Source: Cronobacter dublinensis subsp. dublinensis LMG 23823 (GTDB lineage Bacteria; Pseudomonadota; Gammaproteobacteria; Enterobacterales; Enterobacteriaceae). From it: a DNA stretch of 64,000 nt. Below the pieces are notes generated by a model. It was not told the origin of the DNA. It worked only from the letters and a program-made list of their open reading frames with translations, and searched no databases. How positions within the stretch are numbered: position 1 is the stretch's first letter; each line of letters opens with the position of its first letter. Made by a program: the position numbers and the translations under genes. The stretch spans positions 2,108,001-2,172,000 of the forward strand of contig NZ_CP012266.1 of NCBI RefSeq assembly GCF_001277235.1, given 5' to 3'. Positions 60,899 to 64,000 of the stretch are shown piece after piece.

Positions 60899-61462
60899 TT
60901 AACGGCTTGCCAGATCGGGCGGCTGACGATGATTCATTGTAATAACGGAGCTGATATTATCCGGCAGACGGCGCGCCTCTAAATAGACGGTTTTCCAGTA
61001 CGGATTATCTAAAGAGGAGCGGGTGACGCCTTTGCTGGTTGACGCGTGAATAAATTTTCCGTCTGAATCATAAAAGCCAACATGCAGCGCGCCTTTAATA
61101 CGGAAGAAGACTAAATCGCCGGGACGGAGCTTATTTTTATCAACGTTTTTACCCATCTGGATTAATTCATGCGTGGTCACGCGCGCCATCGGTAAATTAA
61201 ATCTGTCACGCAACGTGCGCCAGACAAAACCGGAGCAGTCAATGCCATCAATCTCGGTTCCGCCCCAAGCATACGGCGCGTTGTGCCAGGTGTTCATCTG
61301 GTCATGAAGGGCGGCGATAACCGGGATGAGATCGGGTCGATGGCTGGATGAACTGGCGTGTGGCAGCGGTGCAATAGGTTTTGGTTTCGGCGCGTTATTG
61401 GCACATCCTGTCAGGTAAAGGCAGACTAAAAGGGCAAAAAAAGGTTTAGCGCGGAAATCCAT
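60899..61462 (-). CDS. NlpC/P60-family lipoprotein, NlpC paralogue
   Basis: 187 residues. Lipobox YLTGC (Cys20). The NlpC/P60 domain has catalytic Cys76 (IDCSGFV), His127 (LHVGFY) and third polar residue His139 (FIHAST). The blocks DLVFF and STSKGVTRSSLDNPYWKTVY follow E. coli NlpC closely, but the N-terminus and C-terminal tail (about 30 extra residues) differ, so I call it a paralogue. Expected to be an outer-membrane lipoprotein cutting peptidoglycan stem peptides. Confidence 0.87.
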   Translation of the reverse strand: MDFRAKPFFALLVCLYLTGCANNAPKPKPIAPLPHASSSSHRPDLIPVIAALHDQMNTWHNAPYAWGGTEIDGIDCSGFVWRTLRDRFNLPMARVTTHELIQMGKNVDKNKLRPGDLVFFRIKGALHVGFYDSDGKFIHASTSKGVTRSSLDNPYWKTVYLEARRLPDNISSVITMNHRQPPDLASR

Positions 61463-62745
61463 ATCGACTCACTGACAGCAGGTTTGACATATTCGGAGCC
61501 GGAATTTTTACTAAAAATGCCTTTCATCGCCAGCCCTTTTTCATGCTTTACAATTACTGACATTGTGGGGAAATATTATTCCGTAAAAATCGCTTTTTGA
61601 CGAAGATATTCATGTTCAGAAACAACTTAAATAAAGATGGGGCTTTACAATACGCGCGCAATTAGTGCGAATAATAAATTAACGTTATGTGATCACACCT
61701 GTCAATTATCACCTTGCGTTCAGTTAATTATAACCATGATGAACAATAGGGTTATTGGTCTGTCACGGTTGACCCGGACACCGCGCTATTATGACAACAC
61801 GTTTCGAGCAGGCGCGCTTACGCTGCGAGGGTTCGCTTATCTGTGCGTCGATGTCTTGACTGGCTCGCCGGGCAAAACGCCGCGCCTTTGCCGTTACAGT
61901 GCTTTTGGCGAGTGACGTTTGATTTACATGGTCGCGGGAATTCCGACAAGCCTGACGGTAACGCCGTGTTGCGTGAGGGCAGGCGATGGCCCGCCTGTCT
62001 GACAATTCATCTCAATGGTGAACGCGCGTTTTTCCCATGGTGTTTTTATCAGGAGCCTGAGCGTGAGACGTTTGAACGTCCGCTGGCGAGGCGGCGTTGG
62101 CATCCAGGACTATGCAGCGTATCGTTCCAAAGATTCAGGTACTAGCACAACAACGCACGTCCGTTGCTCATTATTTACGGCAGGCACGATGCGCGGGTAA
62201 ACCTGAGGGCGTCACTGCAAAGATTTAGCCCGCGTATACCGTCAGCATTTATGCCAGTTACGCTCATGCGCCATTTATGGAAGAAGCCGCGCGTTGCAAC
62301 ATAAGTTTGTGCAGGCGACAGCGCGATTAGCGTCTAAAAACCGCTGAACTGCGTTAACAAAACGGTGCGCTACGTGAATTCTGAGAAAAGTCGTGAGGCT
62401 GAGCCAGGCAGATTTCGCGTAGCGCACCGGCAAATTACTGCGGCATGCTGAAATCTGCACATCAACAACTGTAGGGCAGAGGCGTGGCGTGCAAGATGGA
62501 GAAGCTCAAAACGACGCAGTTCGGATCTAAAATACAATTTAACATAATATACATTATGCGTACCAAAGTAGATTCCGGCGGGATCTGGCGTAACGCGGTC
62601 GTCATTGCCCTGGTGACTGAGCGTTGCGACGCGATCATGGCCCGGTACGCGGGTTCCGGGTTTCAGCACTCAGGTTCACATCGCGCGGGTTCCTGATGGC
62701 TTTCAACTTTTCGCGCGAGCCGTTAAGACTGGTTATCGCACCGCT
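61463..62745. other. 1.3-kb stretch without a convincing gene
   Basis: Only short overlapping frames on both strands, none with a good ribosome-binding site or recognisable protein. GC varies from AT-rich (61463-61760) to mixed. A perfect palindrome TGTGATCACA lies at 61688-61697; its zero spacer does not fit a CRP site. This could be a decayed gene region, a regulatory RNA locus or a former insertion site. Confidence 0.5.
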
Positions 62746-63432
62746 TCAGTAAGGCGCTAGCGGATAACACGTTGTCCAGTTGTAGTTGACTCTCGCTAAC
62801 GTTAATTCTCCCGCCACCTCGCCAAAATTAACGTCCTGACGTTCAAGGAAAAACGCGCGTAGGGTTTGAGGTAAAAATGCCGCGCCGTAACGTAACAGCG
62901 TGCTGTGCCAGAATGGCGCCGGTAATGCGCCGCCGCGGTGACGCCTCAGCAGTTCATCTTTCCAGGATGAATCCAGAATCTGTTCGCAGAACGCCTCGCG
63001 CATGGCGAAAGCTGGCTCCTCAGGAATGCCCGCAAGCAACAACTGACTGGGCAATGCCACTAACCGGAGATCGTGAATAACGATTTTTCTCGCATTAAAC
63101 CCGGCCCACAGCGTGGTCAGTTGCTCCACCTTTGCGGGCAATGGCTCGTTGATGTCATACAGCGGCAGCGTCAGGGGTAAGAAAGTAAAATGGAAGCCGT
63201 GTACCGGCAGCGTATCGGCAAGCGGATCGTCCTGCGCGACACGTCGCAGGTCATCCAAAAGCCGTGAGACCGCGCCGGACACCGGCGGTTTAATGCCCGT
63301 TGCCAGTGCGAGTTTCACCGGATCGTAGTAGCGCTCCTCGCGGATTTCCCCTGCCCCTGGATGTTCCGTCCACGTCGCGAGCGTGCTCTCGTTTGCGTAA
63401 CGATATTTCTCTTCAAGCATCAGTCGATTCAT
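62746..63432 (-). CDS. 2H-phosphoesterase-like protein
   Basis: 228 residues. Two His-x-Thr motifs 95 residues apart, HFTF (81-84) and HSTL (176-179), each followed by a hydrophobic strand, match the signature of the 2H phosphoesterase superfamily (RNA ligase/cyclic phosphodiesterase fold). No signal peptide. Substrates in this superfamily are 2',3'-cyclic phosphates of RNA or nucleotides. It overlaps the GrpB-family gene upstream by four bases (ATGA), so the two form an operon. Assigned from motifs only. Confidence 0.7.
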   Translation of the reverse strand: MNRLMLEEKYRYANESTLATWTEHPGAGEIREERYYDPVKLALATGIKPPVSGAVSRLLDDLRRVAQDDPLADTLPVHGFHFTFLPLTLPLYDINEPLPAKVEQLTTLWAGFNARKIVIHDLRLVALPSQLLLAGIPEEPAFAMREAFCEQILDSSWKDELLRRHRGGALPAPFWHSTLLRYGAAFLPQTLRAFFLERQDVNFGEVAGELTLARVNYNWTTCYPLAPY

Positions 63433-63935
63433 GACAGCGCCCGGCGTTCAACTCTTGCGATAAAGTCGTTTTTCAGCGCGCTGTAGATATCTGACTGATG
63501 CCCGCTGTCGCGCGCGGCGGCAAGTTTTATCTGCGCGTATTCCTGCGCGATATCGTCATGGGCGCGCAGATAGTCGCGAAATGCCAGGTGGCGCGTCACA
63601 TGCGCGCTCCCGGCCGCAAACGCATGGAGATGATGCGTGCGCACGGCGTCGCCTTTGACATAATAACGCCTGCCGGGAATGCCGTATTCGCCACGCGGCG
63701 TGTAGCCCTGCGCCTGCATGGCATCGGCGAACGCATCGAGCAGCGCGACGTCAGTGACTTCAAGCAGCATGTCGATGACCGGTTTCGCCGCAAGCCCCGG
63801 CACCGACGTACTGCCAATATGATGAACGGCCACGATAATCGCCCCGAGCGTGGCGCGAAGCGTATCGGCCTCCTGGCGGAAACGTTCCGGCCAGGCCGGA
63901 TCATAGTTTTCAAGCGTTATCTGGCGTGCGGCCAT
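63429..63935 (-). CDS. GrpB family protein (UPF0157, nucleotidyltransferase-like)
   Basis: 168 residues. Diagnostic block HHIGSTSVPGLAAKPVIDM (38-56), with the GS...D arrangement of minimal nucleotidyltransferases, followed by GRRYYVKGDAVRTHHLHAF and HLAFRDYLRAH. RBS CAGGAGCCCC before the ATG. The domain also occurs fused to dephospho-CoA kinase in some bacteria; the role of stand-alone copies is unclear. Translationally coupled to the 2H gene. A further gene ends 18 bases upstream. Confidence 0.88.
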   Translation of the reverse strand: MAARQITLENYDPAWPERFRQEADTLRATLGAIIVAVHHIGSTSVPGLAAKPVIDMLLEVTDVALLDAFADAMQAQGYTPRGEYGIPGRRYYVKGDAVRTHHLHAFAAGSAHVTRHLAFRDYLRAHDDIAQEYAQIKLAAARDSGHQSDIYSALKNDFIARVERRALS

Positions 63936-63953
63936 GGGGGCTCCTGTGCAGGC

Positions 63954-64000
63954 TCAGCCCGGTTGCAGCGTTTCCATCACGATCTGCGCGCCCGGCATCA
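63954..64000 (-). CDS. C-terminal end of an unidentified gene (rest beyond window)
   Basis: Open frame from the window edge to a TGA at 63954-63956; the visible residues are MPGAQIVMETLQPG. Too short to identify. Close spacing to the GrpB gene suggests the same operon. Confidence 0.4.
   Translation of the reverse strand, partial: MPGAQIVMETLQPG

Noticed and set aside
61688..61697. TGTGATCACA as a CRP site
   Set aside because: CRP sites need six bases between TGTGA and TCACA; here there are none.

Overview
The window looks like chromosome of a GC-rich member of the Enterobacteriaceae, most probably Cronobacter or a close relative. The backbone follows the E. coli order ydcY, ydcZ, mnaT, curA, yncD, yncE, ansP, followed by pptA, nhoA and a yddH-like flavin reductase, but with many genus-specific insertions. 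A class C beta-lactamase without a neighbouring ampR and a yciE-katN pair also fit this group. The genus is an inference from protein resemblance and gene order, not from a marker gene.

Layout. 1-4020: srfB (cut by the window edge) and srfA, minus strand. 4335-9790: an orphan DppA-like binding protein, ydcY, a beta-hydroxyacid-dehydrogenase-like enzyme, ydcZ-mnaT, an XRE/cupin regulator and curA. 9866-17900: a peptide-type ABC importer locus. Its dual ATPase lies on the plus strand, while the binding protein, two permeases, an M20 hydrolase and an ornithine-cyclodeaminase-like enzyme form a tightly overlapped minus-strand operon under a divergent GntR regulator. 18011-23493: two small proteins, a chemoreceptor with a sigma-28-type promoter, an SDR and a GH13 enzyme. 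23612-29752: yncD/yncE diverging around a Fur box, a DUF1176 protein and ansP. 30082-43217: beta-lactamase, nfsB, pptA, katN, yciE, nhoA, a zinc alcohol dehydrogenase, two SDRs, a TfoX-N protein, a flavin reductase, an unknown membrane pair, an alpha/beta hydrolase and an AraC regulator.

43645-55343 is the most distinctive region: a type VI secretion cargo island. It holds vgrG, a repeat-rich helical protein, a 49-residue membrane protein and a PAAR-Rhs polymorphic toxin. The AT-rich toxin tip is followed by a DUF1963-like candidate immunity gene and a SUKH-like orphan immunity candidate enclosed by two copies of a 28-bp-arm hairpin repeat. Next to it, a complete IS3-family element (1221 bp, 4-bp target duplication GCAT) has inserted into the UV-damage endonuclease gene uvsE. 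Removing the element and one GCAT restores an exact 325-codon frame.

55491-64000: a small secreted or anchored protein, an MFS transporter, an EAL-HDOD protein with a possible leader peptide, a DUF2231 membrane protein with a PQQ/sorbosone-type dehydrogenase lipoprotein, an NlpC-like lipoprotein, a 1.3-kb stretch without a convincing gene, a 2H-phosphoesterase-like protein, a GrpB-family protein, and the last codons of a further gene.

Functional themes are: peptide or amino-acid-derivative uptake and breakdown (9.8-17.9 kb); PQQ import (YncD/PqqU) together with a PQQ-type dehydrogenase; redox and stress enzymes (nfsB, katN, yciE, curA, SDRs); and interbacterial competition through the VgrG/Rhs island. 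Long open frames antisense to GC-rich genes are common here and were left out.
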